Below, piece after piece: positions 8,438-16,888 of a stretch of 64,000 nucleotides of DNA; within the stretch, counting starts at the first letter, position 1, and every line of letters starts with the position of its first letter. Under the pieces are notes generated by a model. It worked only from the letters and a program-made list of their open reading frames with translations. It searched no databases and was not told the DNA's origin. The DNA lies in NCBI GenBank assembly GCA_029202485.1, contig CP119313.1:2294001-2358000 (forward strand). The letters are read 5' to 3'. This DNA is from Candidatus Pedobacter colombiensis (lineage in GTDB: Bacteria > Bacteroidota > Bacteroidia > Sphingobacteriales > Sphingobacteriaceae). Made by a program: the position numbers and the translations under genes.

Positions 8438-8458
8438 TATCAATTTTGTCAATTGATA
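8438..8458. promoter_or_regulatory. Candidate LysR operator between divergent genes
   Basis: Perfect inverted repeat TATCAATT-TTGTC-AATTGATA, 8-bp arms and a 5-bp centre, in the gap between the methyltransferase and the lysR gene. It contains the T-N11-A type spacing typical of LysR-family sites. It lies about 24 bp upstream of the methyltransferase -7 box and 22 bp before the regulator's ATG. Confidence 0.55.
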
Positions 8459-8480
8459 ATACTTAATAGGTATTGCTCAT

Positions 8481-9380
8481 ATGGAACTCAGACATCTTTT
8501 ATATTTCAAAACTGTTGCAGAAGAATTACATTTTACAAAAGCAGCCACGAGGCTCTTCATTTCTCAGCCACCATTGAGTCGCCAGATTAAAGAATTGGAA
8601 GAAGAGCTGGAGGTACAATTATTTACACGTAACAATAAACAGGTTACCTTAACAGATGCCGGGAAATATTTCAAAAATGAGGTGGATACAATTTTCGCCA
8701 AATTGGAAGAAAGTAAACATATCGTTCGCCAAATTCATTTAAGTATCAGTGGCGAATTAAAGATTGGTTATATCAGTTCCGTTTATCAATCTCATCTGGC
8801 CGAAATTTTAAAAGCAATGCGTATAGAATTTCCTTATATAAAAACGGGATTATTCGAAATGCCAACTGTAATCCAAATAGAAGCTTTGGAGCAAGGGAAA
8901 TTAGATGTAGGTATTTTAAGAGCGCCTGTTATTTCCGAAAAACTAATTGTGGAGACCCTATTTTTTGATCCTTTCGTAGTGGTCATTCCGCATTCAGAAC
9001 AAAAATTCAATACAAATAAGGAATTGGCCGACTTTTTAAAAAAGAGCCCGTTCATTTTCTTTAATAAAGAATTTGCGCCTCATTATAACCATAAGCTAAT
9101 AGAGATTTGTAAACGAATGCAATTTACACCGGATATTACGCATGAAGCGAATAATGTGAATTCCATTCTACAGTTGGTAGAAGCGGGGCTTGGTGTGTCG
9201 ATATTACCACTTTCACTTAAAAGGCAATACGACCATTTGAAAGTCTCATTTGTCGAATTAAAAGATATACCTGTAAACACTGAAGTGGTGGTTGCTTATA
9301 AGCATACCAACAGAAACCCTGCATTAAAATGGTTTATCGATAATTATAGTAATCCTAAGGTTGTTGTTCCATCAATATAA
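8481..9380 (+). CDS. LysR-family transcriptional regulator
   Basis: A 299-residue protein. Residues 1-60 are a textbook LysR winged helix: MELRHLLYFKTVAEELHFTK, then LFISQPPLSRQIKELEEELE, then LFTRNNKQVTLTDAG. The remainder is a periplasmic-binding-like effector domain with GELKIGYISSVY and VEAGLGVSILPLSL. It would control its divergent neighbour, the methyltransferase at 7663, through the palindrome at 8438-8458, and its own gene. The effector is unknown. Homologs resembling BenM/CatR-type regulators share the overall layout, but that does not define the ligand. Confidence 0.93.
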   Translation: MELRHLLYFKTVAEELHFTKAATRLFISQPPLSRQIKELEEELEVQLFTRNNKQVTLTDAGKYFKNEVDTIFAKLEESKHIVRQIHLSISGELKIGYISSVYQSHLAEILKAMRIEFPYIKTGLFEMPTVIQIEALEQGKLDVGILRAPVISEKLIVETLFFDPFVVVIPHSEQKFNTNKELADFLKKSPFIFFNKEFAPHYNHKLIEICKRMQFTPDITHEANNVNSILQLVEAGLGVSILPLSLKRQYDHLKVSFVELKDIPVNTEVVVAYKHTNRNPALKWFIDNYSNPKVVVPSI

Positions 9381-9447
9381 ATAATCATTGGATTCAAAAC
9401 TTTATCAAATTTTGACGATCTTAACGTTGTACTTAAAATAAACTGTT

Positions 9448-11346
9448 ATGAGAACGTCTGCCAAAGTTGTCTGTTTGTTTGTATTTCTGTTTATCGCGAC
9501 TATTTTCTGTACTGCTTTTCAAAAGGAACAGCCAGGAGCAAAATCTGCCTTTCCTTATAAACATGCAGGATTAAATAAACGGCAGGCTGCCGCACATCTT
9601 TTAAACCGTTTTACCTATGGGGCTACACCCGGACAAGTTGATGAGGTGGTGGCTATGGGACTTGAAAATTGGTTCAATAAACAGTTGGAAGGGAATTTGG
9701 CGGATGATGCACTTCGCGGCAGGCTGAGCGGTTATGATGCAATTCAATTGAGCAATACTGAAGTTCTGCGCGAATATCCTCCGGGTTTTGTAGTGGTGCA
9801 AATGGCGCTGAAGGACAGCATAATCAGTAAAGATTCTGTCGGAAAAGCTGTAGATAAAAAAGCTTATAATGAGAAGATACAGGCTTATATGGCCAGTAAA
9901 GGGCTTAAGTCTGATCAGGACTTGTATAAACAATTTATATCGCAGCACATTTTAAGGGCTGCATATACCAACAACCAGTTGCAGGAAGTGATGTCAGATT
10001 TCTGGTTCAACCATTTTAATGTTTCTTTTACCAAAGGAGAGTGTGCTCAGTTTATACCTGCTTATGAAAGGGACGTGATCAGACCAAATGCGCTTGGCAA
10101 ATTTGACCAGCTGCTGATCGCTTCAGCAAAATCTCCTGCTATGCTTTATTACCTGGACAATTTTACCAGTCAGGGTGCGGCGGCCCCGGTCAGTCAGCCG
10201 GCAATGGGTATGATGATGGCAGCTGAGCCACCTAAGAATGTGCCGGGACTGAATGAAAACTATGCCCGCGAAGTGATGGAACTGCATACACTTGGTGTTG
10301 ATGGCGGTTACACCCAATCGGATGTTACACAGGCTGCCCGGGTGCTAACCGGTTGGACCATTTATCCGATTAGCAGTACAGGTTATGGAAGTGCAATGAA
10401 AGGGCTGGTGGCTAAAATTGGAGAAAGCAACCTCGCCGCTAAGGGTTTTGTACATGAGGGTGACTTTTTGTTTACGCCCACCAGACATGATAAAGGAGAA
10501 AAGGTAGTGCTGGGAAAGCGTTTTGAAGCAAATGGTGGCTATGAAGAGGGAGTTGCGCTTTTAGAGATGCTGGCTCATCATCCCTCTACTGCTAATTTTA
10601 TTTCCAGGAAACTGGCTGTACGTTTTGTAAGTGATAATCCTCCGGCCAGTCTGATCAGGAAAATGGCCAAAACATTTACCACACAGGATGGAGATATCAG
10701 ACAGGTTTTGCTTACTATGGTAAATTCGCCTGAATTCTGGGATACAAAGGCTTTGAGACAGAAGACCAAATCGCCTTTTGAGTTGGCTATGAGTAGCGTT
10801 CGGGCCATAAATGCGGATATTCAGCAACCTTACCAATTGTTTAACTGGATTTCAAGAATGGGGCAGCGGATTTATTACTACCAGGCGCCGACTGGTTTTC
10901 CTGATAGGGGGCAGTACTGGATCAATACAGGATCTTTACTGAACCGGATGAATTTTGGATTGGCGCTAAGTTCCGGACGTATTCCGGGTGTAGTGGTAAA
11001 CCTTGCTGCACTGAATCCTCAGAAGGAGACTGAAAGTGCAGGGAATATATTGGCTAGCTATAGTAAAATGATGCTACCTGAACAAAAGCTCGATCCGGCA
11101 TATAAAGAAGTGATCCCATTGTTACAGGCACCCGCTGCAGCTGCTGCAACGAATAATGAAATGGGTAAACCAGCAGTTGTATCGCAACCTGCATTTGTAT
11201 CTAATAAATTTTCGGGCATGGATGCGGTGTCGGGAGCAGAAGAACTGAATGATAAGAAGAAAGAAGTTGTTCCTGTAGCCAATAACAATATCCTGGCTCA
11301 GGTGGTGGGCATTATCATTGGGTCTCCTGAATTTCAAAGACGGTAA
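9448..11346 (+). CDS. Secreted DUF1800 family protein
   Basis: A 632-residue protein with an N-terminal signal segment (VVCLFVFLFIATIFCTAF). The DUF1800 signature is clear: AAHLLNRFTYGATPGQVDEV (about 48-67), VMSDFWFNHFNV, LNENYAREVMELHTLGVDGG, YTQSDVTQAARVLTGWTI, and a C-terminal part with PTGFPDRGQYW. Proteins of this family are exported and in many Bacteroidota are followed immediately by a DUF1501 (sulfatase-like) gene. Here no DUF1501 gene follows; the next gene is convergent. The biochemical function of the family is unknown. It seems to be a single-gene unit. Confidence 0.9.
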   Translation: MRTSAKVVCLFVFLFIATIFCTAFQKEQPGAKSAFPYKHAGLNKRQAAAHLLNRFTYGATPGQVDEVVAMGLENWFNKQLEGNLADDALRGRLSGYDAIQLSNTEVLREYPPGFVVVQMALKDSIISKDSVGKAVDKKAYNEKIQAYMASKGLKSDQDLYKQFISQHILRAAYTNNQLQEVMSDFWFNHFNVSFTKGECAQFIPAYERDVIRPNALGKFDQLLIASAKSPAMLYYLDNFTSQGAAAPVSQPAMGMMMAAEPPKNVPGLNENYAREVMELHTLGVDGGYTQSDVTQAARVLTGWTIYPISSTGYGSAMKGLVAKIGESNLAAKGFVHEGDFLFTPTRHDKGEKVVLGKRFEANGGYEEGVALLEMLAHHPSTANFISRKLAVRFVSDNPPASLIRKMAKTFTTQDGDIRQVLLTMVNSPEFWDTKALRQKTKSPFELAMSSVRAINADIQQPYQLFNWISRMGQRIYYYQAPTGFPDRGQYWINTGSLLNRMNFGLALSSGRIPGVVVNLAALNPQKETESAGNILASYSKMMLPEQKLDPAYKEVIPLLQAPAAAAATNNEMGKPAVVSQPAFVSNKFSGMDAVSGAEELNDKKKEVVPVANNNILAQVVGIIIGSPEFQRR

Positions 11347-11387
11347 ATCCATCATACCTGTGTTCCAGGTCCGCCAATCCAACCTTA

Positions 11388-11409
11388 AATACTGTTGTCA
11401 ACAACAGTA
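11388..11409. repeat. Short palindrome after the DUF1800 gene
   Basis: ATACTGTTGT-CA-ACAACAGTAT, perfect 10-bp arms with a 2-bp centre, about 40 bp after the DUF1800 stop. No T-run follows closely. It could be a weak terminator or a protein-binding site. Confidence 0.4.
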
Positions 11410-11480
11410 TTGTAATGATGCTTTTCTTTATCATAAGAGCTTAATTTAAATTTACCCTAGTTAAATAACTTTAGATTGGA

Positions 11481-11951
11481 TTATTTTAATTGATATATTT
11501 TAGAATTTTGTGCAGGCTTATTTCTAAGTACAGGCTGAATAACGGACTTGTTATATTCGACTGAATTAAACACAATGGTATTGTTTTCGAAATTTATAGT
11601 TGAATTAATAACAATTGTATCAACTACATTATTACCATAATCGAATAGAAAAGTATTATCACCTTCATTAAAAAGCTTTTGAATTTCATTCCAACTGCTC
11701 GCAATTCTAAAAATGTTTTCCTCAGAAATAGTTATTATTTCCGTCACAGGTTTCGAAATCAGCAAATTACCATCGGGATCGATTTTCTTAATGATTAGTT
11801 GTTTGTTGTTTACAGCTGATTGTCTTGATTCAACTACAGAAAAATACTGCCCAGATGGTGGAAAACCAGGGCTGTCAGAGACTTTTTTTTTGCAACTACA
11901 TGCCAGCAAAAGAAAAGAAAAGCCTATTGCTAATGCGCGATACTTTTTCAT
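11481..11951 (-). CDS. Small lipoprotein of unknown function
   Basis: A 156-residue protein with a lipoprotein signal peptide: MKKYRALAIGFSFLLLACSC, with the lipobox cysteine at about residue 18 followed by SCKKK. The rest is a beta-rich domain (VVESRQSAVNNKQLIIKKID ... IVFNSVEYN) with no motif I recognise. A purine-rich stretch sits close before the ATG. It probably resides in the outer membrane or periplasm. No operon partner. Confidence 0.68.
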   Translation of the reverse strand: MKKYRALAIGFSFLLLACSCKKKVSDSPGFPPSGQYFSVVESRQSAVNNKQLIIKKIDPDGNLLISKPVTEIITISEENIFRIASSWNEIQKLFNEGDNTFLFDYGNNVVDTIVINSTINFENNTIVFNSVEYNKSVIQPVLRNKPAQNSKIYQLK

Positions 11952-12304
11952 AAAAAAAATAAAAGGTCATCATCTTCAATTGATTAATTTCAATATATTA
12001 ATTAAATAATAAGAAAATAAAATTATTACATGAATACCCTTAAATTCGTGGTAGAATATTCTATTTCTTACGCTAAGCTAATCTCAACCTAAATCAGATT
12101 TTACCATTAGTACGGAAATATAACAAAACGAAAGCATGTACGGATCTAAAAATTATTGTTTAATAAGGCTTATATTGAGCAACCGGCTCAAAATAAGATG
12201 AATACTATATAACCTGGTGTTTCAACAGCTAATATGTGTGTGAGTAGACAGCATAAATACTGCATGTTCTGATTTACCAAAACATGCAGGGTTAAAGCTT
12301 TTAC
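11952..12304. other. Gene-free AT-rich interval
   Basis: No gene found in these 353 bases. Visible structures are a small stem TTGAGC-AACCG-GCTCAA near 12177-12193 and the terminator-like repeat at 12260-12289. Confidence 0.5.
12260..12289 (-). terminator. Inverted repeat downstream of the small barrel protein gene
   Basis: CTGCATGTT (12260-12268) and AACATGCAG (12281-12289), perfect 9-bp arms with a 12-nt loop, 15 nt past the stop of the minus-strand gene ending at 12305. On that strand it is followed by the moderately T-rich TATTTATG. Confidence 0.45.
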
Positions 12305-12613
12305 TTAGATTTTTGATTCATATTCATGAACCCGTGGACTACTATACATATGGTGAAGTGGCATTATTGCCGGTTCAGCTTCTGAAAAACCATTTTTGGC
12401 AAGAATTGGCATTAATGTTTTGCCAAACTCTTTAAAATCAGCCTCAGATTCCCAAACATCTACAACCATCCAACTATTTGGAGTTGGCGCAGCAGCGTGA
12501 TGTAATAAGCCTTTTGGATTGGCATGGCCAGCGGCCTGCAAATCTTTCCAAACCCGGTCATACTGTTCTGCCGTAACACCAGGCATGTCGAAACAAATCA
12601 TTACTTTTTCCAT
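12305..12613 (-). CDS. Small protein, probable dimeric alpha/beta-barrel (ABM-like)
   Basis: A 102-residue protein starting MEKVMICFDMPGVTAEQYDR. The longer frame from 12646 adds only an Asn/Phe-rich leader with no homology feel, so the internal ATG is preferred. The pattern MICFDMPG...YDRVWKDL...GLLHHAAAPTPNSWMVVDVW...FGKTLMPILAKNG fits the ferredoxin-like dimeric barrel (ABM/EthD superfamily), in which two His and an aromatic line a pocket. The function is unknown; members range from monooxygenases to stress proteins. Single gene. Confidence 0.7.
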   Translation of the reverse strand: MEKVMICFDMPGVTAEQYDRVWKDLQAAGHANPKGLLHHAAAPTPNSWMVVDVWESEADFKEFGKTLMPILAKNGFSEAEPAIMPLHHMYSSPRVHEYESKI

Positions 12614-12758
12614 GATTTTAAAATTATAATTTAAAAAGAAATTCATTTAGAACGTTGAATTTTCAGATGCTTTTCCGTTTTAGTCGGTGCGTTATAGAAA
12701 CAACCTCTTTACTTTTATGTTTTTTATCTCTTGAAATAAAATAATAATGTACAACTAT

Positions 12759-12766
12759 TACATTTG
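12759..12766 (+). promoter_or_regulatory. -7 box 4 nt before the aminotransferase ATG
   Basis: TACATTTG, an exact match and identical to the SRP RNA box. It ends 4 nt before the ATG at 12771, so the transcript should start on or next to the start codon (leaderless). The nearest TTG (12731-12733) is 25 nt away, further than ideal. Confidence 0.55.
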
Positions 12767-12770
12767 TTAA

Positions 12771-13847
12771 ATGAACATCGCAGCACAATTCCCCGTATTA
12801 GAGAACTATACCTATCTTAACACCGCCGCTACAGGTGTTTTATCAAGATCTATACAGCAGTGGAGGCGGGACAATGATGAAGAGTTTATCCAACTAGGAA
12901 GCGAATTTCGTATACAGCAGAACGTTTTTTTTGAGGACTTAAGGCAGCATGTGGCCCGATTCTTCCAGGGCAGCTCGGAAAACACTTTCCTTGTACAGAA
13001 TTTCTCTATTGCATTTAATACCTTTTTAGATGGATTGTCTCGTGACCATAGATTCCTACTGATCAAAAGTGATTATCCATCTGTAAATTATCCTGTGGAG
13101 TGTAGGGGATTTAGTTGTGCCTATGCAGCACTGGATGAAAACCTTGAACAAAATATATTAGCTCAAATAGAAGCGTTTAAACCTTCAGTATTAGCCATAA
13201 GTCTGGTACAGTATATCAATGGCATTAAAATCGATCTGGATTTCCTGAAAAGATTAAAAAATGAATATCCGGATATGCTCATTGTTGGTGATGGAACTCA
13301 ATTTTGCGGTACAGAAAGGTTTAATTTCAAGGAGTCAGGCCTGGACGTGCTCATCAGCAGTGCTTATAAATGGATGCTGGGTGGATTTGGCAATGGATTT
13401 ATGCTAATTAAGGATAATGTGTACAAATATCTATATCAGGATAGATTAAAATATCCTTTACCTAAAGAACCATTTTTAAATGACAAAAAAATGCTGTCGC
13501 TTTGTTTCGAACCCGGCCATTTGGATACACTTAACTTTGGTAGCCTGAAACAAGCTATTTTGCTATTGGAAGAGGTTGGTTTTGATTTCATTGAAGAAAG
13601 ACTCCGTTCTATTGGCGAAATCGCAAAAAAGGCTTTTACGGATAGAGGTTTACTTTCCAGCGCGGTAATCCAAAGGGCTTCACATTCTACAATATTTAAC
13701 ATACCAGCGGATATTGAATTGATAAAAAGAATTTATGATGCCAATATACTTGTTTCGCCACGTGGCGAAGGCTTAAGGATATCTTTTCACTTTTATAACA
13801 ATGAACAGGATCTGGAGCGCCTTTTGAAGGTTATTGATAGAAATTAG
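12771..13847 (+). CDS. PLP-dependent class V aminotransferase-like enzyme
   Basis: A 358-residue protein. It opens with AAQFPVLENYTYLNTAATGV, the usual class V start, so Met1 is well placed. PLP-binding features are GDGTQ (D174, Q177) and the Schiff-base lysine in SSAYKWMLGGFGNGF (K200). The family includes cysteine desulfurases and isopenicillin N epimerase-like enzymes. The active-site Cys loop of desulfurases is not visible and no SufE/NifU partner is nearby, so a desulfurase role is unlikely. The C-terminus has SPRGEGLRISFHFYN, as expected. Substrate unknown. Confidence 0.88.
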   Translation: MNIAAQFPVLENYTYLNTAATGVLSRSIQQWRRDNDEEFIQLGSEFRIQQNVFFEDLRQHVARFFQGSSENTFLVQNFSIAFNTFLDGLSRDHRFLLIKSDYPSVNYPVECRGFSCAYAALDENLEQNILAQIEAFKPSVLAISLVQYINGIKIDLDFLKRLKNEYPDMLIVGDGTQFCGTERFNFKESGLDVLISSAYKWMLGGFGNGFMLIKDNVYKYLYQDRLKYPLPKEPFLNDKKMLSLCFEPGHLDTLNFGSLKQAILLLEEVGFDFIEERLRSIGEIAKKAFTDRGLLSSAVIQRASHSTIFNIPADIELIKRIYDANILVSPRGEGLRISFHFYNNEQDLERLLKVIDRN

Positions 13848-13926
13848 TTGTTAACGGCCACTGCTATTTTTAAGTCATTTTAAGGTAATTGTTAAACACA
13901 TAGTTAGTTACGTAAAATTAAATACT

Positions 13927-13934
13927 TACATTTG
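13927..13934 (+). promoter_or_regulatory. -7 box upstream of the L,D-transpeptidase gene
   Basis: TACATTTG, an exact match, about 90 nt before the ATG at 14025. The implied 5' leader is about 85 nt. No strong TTG at -33. Confidence 0.35.
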
Positions 13935-14024
13935 TTCCTGTTGAACCTTAAACCATAAGCACCACATCTGTATAAACCTCTTACTTAAATATTATTTTTA
14001 AATTTAAAGAAGTAACTCTAAAGG

Positions 14025-14828
14025 ATGAGAAAATGCATTTTAGGGTTGTGGACGCCATGTGTAATTTTATTGGCGCTGACCACAATCGGCTGGAGATCAG
14101 TGAAAAGGATTGAAGAACAAAAAGCGTCGGTACAACCAATAGCGGTACAAACAACTAAAACCGTAAACAGCGATTCGCTTTACAACAACTACATTAGTAA
14201 ATTGTATGATAGTGCTAAATTGAGCCTTAGCGGTCTTAGGATCGAGGTTTTTGAAAGAGCCGTAACTGGTTTCTATAACCTTAGAAATTCGGGCAAGCTT
14301 GGTGGAGACAAATCTGTGGTTACCATTGCAGATTTTGACTTAAAGAGTACTGAAAAACGTTTATGGATCATAGACCTTAATAAAAAAGCCCTGGTTTTGA
14401 ATACCTGGGTGGCACATGGGCAGGGTAGTGGCGGTGATAAGGCCGTGAATTTTTCTAATGCCAGCCAGTCCTTTAAAAGTAGCCTGGGATTTTATGTGAC
14501 CGGAGAGGTTTACAATGGAACGCACGGGCGTTCTTTAAGACTGGACGGAATGGATGAGGGCTTTAACACCAATGCACGAAAGCGTTCAATAGTGGTACAC
14601 GGTGCAAATTATGTTGGACCACAAACCATTTCTGCCTTGGGTAGATTAGGTAGAAGTCAGGGATGCCCCGCAGTGCCACAATCCGAGGTTAAAGAAGTGA
14701 TCGATAACATTTCAGGCGGGACTGTATTGTTTATCAATTCCAGTGACGAACACTTTAATTCCAAGTATCTTGATGAGACAATGATGAGCACATTAAAACC
14801 CTGGGAAGGAAATGAGAATCATGTATAA
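14025..14828 (+). CDS. Murein L,D-transpeptidase catalytic domain (YkuD_2-like) protein
   Basis: A 267-residue protein with an N-terminal signal or anchor segment (about residues 5-25). The catalytic region holds His192 (RSIVVHGANY) and Cys214 (GRSQGCPAVP), the HxG...SxGC arrangement of L,D-transpeptidases, in the variant form typical of PF13645. It would crosslink or remodel peptidoglycan in the periplasm, or anchor proteins to it. AAAGG directly before the ATG gives a ribosome site. It is a monocistronic unit closed by the strong terminator at 14842-14876. Confidence 0.9.
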   Translation: MRKCILGLWTPCVILLALTTIGWRSVKRIEEQKASVQPIAVQTTKTVNSDSLYNNYISKLYDSAKLSLSGLRIEVFERAVTGFYNLRNSGKLGGDKSVVTIADFDLKSTEKRLWIIDLNKKALVLNTWVAHGQGSGGDKAVNFSNASQSFKSSLGFYVTGEVYNGTHGRSLRLDGMDEGFNTNARKRSIVVHGANYVGPQTISALGRLGRSQGCPAVPQSEVKEVIDNISGGTVLFINSSDEHFNSKYLDETMMSTLKPWEGNENHV

Positions 14829-14841
14829 TATAGCTTGATAG

Positions 14842-14876
14842 AAACCGCATACCTCTTAGATTAAGGTATGCGGTTT
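14842..14876. terminator. Bidirectional intrinsic terminator
   Basis: AAACCGCATACCT (14842-14854) and AGGTATGCGGTTT (14864-14876), perfect 13-bp arms with a 9-nt loop and T-runs on both sides. It lies between the convergent L,D-transpeptidase and VOC genes and serves both. Confidence 0.9.
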
Positions 14877-14885
14877 TGTATTATA

Positions 14886-15728
14886 TTATGCGTTTTCCAG
14901 ATCTGCAATCACCAGCTTTTTCATTTTCATCAGTGCACCCATTACCCTTTGGCTCCGGGCCGGATCAGTAACTAATTTCCCGAGCGATTTAGGTATGATT
15001 TGCCAACTTACCCCATATTTATCGGTTAACCAGCCACAGGCAACTTCATTACCTCCACTGGTGGTTAACAAGTCCCAATATTTATCAATTTCTTCTTGCG
15101 TTTCGCATTCTACAACCAATGATATGGCATCATTAAAGGTAAAACCATGCTCTGCTGAGCTATCCATGGCCATAGCAATAAAATCATTGATTTTAAATTG
15201 CGCATGTTTCACGAAATCAACATTATCTTTATCTTCCTTACTATATTTCATGATGCCCTGGATATTGGAGTTGGGAAACAATTGTGTATAGTAGTTTACT
15301 GCACTTTCAGCTTTGCCTGCATTTTCACCAGTAAACATTAAAGTTGGGCAAAACTTTTGGGGTGTATCTGCTTTACTTCCGGTATATAATTGCCAGGAGA
15401 TACCATATTTGTCTTGTACCCAGCCATATTTCGGACTCCAGTCATAGCTGTTTAGTGGCATAAATATACTACCACCTTCAATCAACTTATTCCAATATGC
15501 TTCTGTTTCTTCAGGTGTTTCTGAGATCACCATAAATGAAATGGCAGCATTGGGGTTTGAAGAGGGACCATCGTTAAGGAACATAAATTTTTGTCCGCTC
15601 AACTCAATTTGTACAACAAATGCTGAGGTTTGACTGATTTTCCCTTCTCCGAAAGTTTGAATATAAAAATCTGCTGCTTCAGCAATTTTACCTCTGATGG
15701 TTAGACAAGGATAAATGGAATTTTTCAT
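14886..15728 (-). CDS. VOC family protein, two PhnB-like domains
   Basis: A 280-residue protein made of two tandem glyoxalase/bleomycin-resistance (VOC, PhnB-type) domains, about residues 1-120 and 125-270. Each contains the pattern 'F-x-FND / YW-x-L-x-GG / CGW-x-DKYGVSWQ': the first has KYGWVQDKYGISWQLY and the second ACGWLTDKYGVSWQIIP. Such PhnB-like proteins are widespread and mostly uncharacterised; they are often annotated as 3-demethylubiquinone methyltransferases by error. Cytoplasmic. Single gene, convergent with the L,D-transpeptidase. Confidence 0.88.
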   Translation of the reverse strand: MKNSIYPCLTIRGKIAEAADFYIQTFGEGKISQTSAFVVQIELSGQKFMFLNDGPSSNPNAAISFMVISETPEETEAYWNKLIEGGSIFMPLNSYDWSPKYGWVQDKYGISWQLYTGSKADTPQKFCPTLMFTGENAGKAESAVNYYTQLFPNSNIQGIMKYSKEDKDNVDFVKHAQFKINDFIAMAMDSSAEHGFTFNDAISLVVECETQEEIDKYWDLLTTSGGNEVACGWLTDKYGVSWQIIPKSLGKLVTDPARSQRVMGALMKMKKLVIADLENA

Positions 15729-15796
15729 AACTGTTAAGCTTTAATGTTAAGCATTTTATCTATGCTAAGATACTCTTTTCTTATAATATTGTGCCT

Positions 15797-16888
15797 TTAG
15801 ATACAGTAGGCGAGTCCGGATAGTTTCTCTGCTTGTATACCTTTTTGCTGGATGAGTACTTTATATTTACTTCCCATATCCAGTAAGAGGGTATTACTTA
15901 TGGCCGCAACTTGCGAGGCTGCTTTGGAAATATCTCGTTCATTAACAAAAGATTTAATAAGTTGCTCTCTAAATCCAAGAGACATTAAAAAATATCCCTG
16001 ATTGGTAAGTCCACATGATTCTAATCCGTTTTTTGCTCCCCAATGTGCTAAGGCAGAAAAATTGATGTGGCAGGTCATATCCTGTTCACCGATATGATCG
16101 TAGGGCGAATCATTTACCGCATGTTTGTGGTAGCAGAGGAGGGTACCTTGACTTTTACTGGCTTTGTATAATTCCGAATTCTGGCAACCATAATCAATGG
16201 TAAGCACATATCCACTCTTTAGTGCGGATGCAATTTCGGCCATCCAATCCAGTGCTTGCAAATTAATTTCGGCGCAATACCCTCTTGGTAGATCTACATT
16301 CAATTCTGAGAAATAGTTTCTGAGTTTAGCACTTGCCGGATATAGTGTTTCCGAAAAACCATTTTGGTGATCAACAAATACTTCCATCAACTCATCTTGC
16401 ATAACAACACGGTGAATGGCAAAATTATCTACCAGTTCATTTGATAACACGCAACCATTTATCTCTTTTATTTCTTGAATTGAATTGTACCATTCAACTT
16501 TTTCAGTTAAATGTTTTGCCTCCTGATTACACATTACGGGACTTTTTTCAATGATGCAGTAGCGCAGCTCTTTATACATCCTTTCATTATTTTTTAAATG
16601 ATCGAGGATAGACCTGCAGAGGTCGCCTGTTCCTGCACCATATTCTACGATGGTAAAAGCAGTACTACCCATATATGCCCACATTTCTTCAAGCTGTTTT
16701 GCAACTATTGCTCCAAATACAGGCGTAAGGGTAGCGCTGGTGTAAAAATCACCATTCTTTCCAATGATTTCCGGACTTGATGTATAATATCCCATTTCAG
16801 GATGATACAAACAGGCCTCCATAAAATCATGGAAAGAAATTGGTCCCGTATCATGTATCTGCCGGATAACGTGCTCAGCAAGTTTCAT
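15797..16888 (-). CDS. MidA/NDUFAF7-like SAM-dependent methyltransferase
   Basis: A 363-residue protein starting MKLAEHVIRQIHDTGPISFH, with FMEACLYHPEMGYYTSSPEI and GKNGDFYTSATLTPVFGAIV, the well-conserved N-terminus of PF02636. The SAM motif is IVEYGAGTGDLCRSIL (about 82-97), followed by VLSNELVDNFAIHRV. In mitochondria the homolog NDUFAF7 methylates an arginine of a complex I subunit; the bacterial role is unproven. Its ATG directly abuts the stop of the upstream Hsp20 gene (0-nt gap), so the two form an operon. Confidence 0.9.
   Translation of the reverse strand: MKLAEHVIRQIHDTGPISFHDFMEACLYHPEMGYYTSSPEIIGKNGDFYTSATLTPVFGAIVAKQLEEMWAYMGSTAFTIVEYGAGTGDLCRSILDHLKNNERMYKELRYCIIEKSPVMCNQEAKHLTEKVEWYNSIQEIKEINGCVLSNELVDNFAIHRVVMQDELMEVFVDHQNGFSETLYPASAKLRNYFSELNVDLPRGYCAEINLQALDWMAEIASALKSGYVLTIDYGCQNSELYKASKSQGTLLCYHKHAVNDSPYDHIGEQDMTCHINFSALAHWGAKNGLESCGLTNQGYFLMSLGFREQLIKSFVNERDISKAASQVAAISNTLLLDMGSKYKVLIQQKGIQAEKLSGLAYCI

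Noticed and set aside
11320..11434. 39-codon minus-strand frame with a signal-like start after the DUF1800 gene
   Set aside because: It overlaps the 3' end of the DUF1800 gene and the palindrome, is very short after the hydrophobic part, and has no promoter.
12771..13847. Cysteine desulfurase (NifS/SufS)
   Set aside because: No active-site Cys loop in the usual place and no Fe-S assembly partner nearby.
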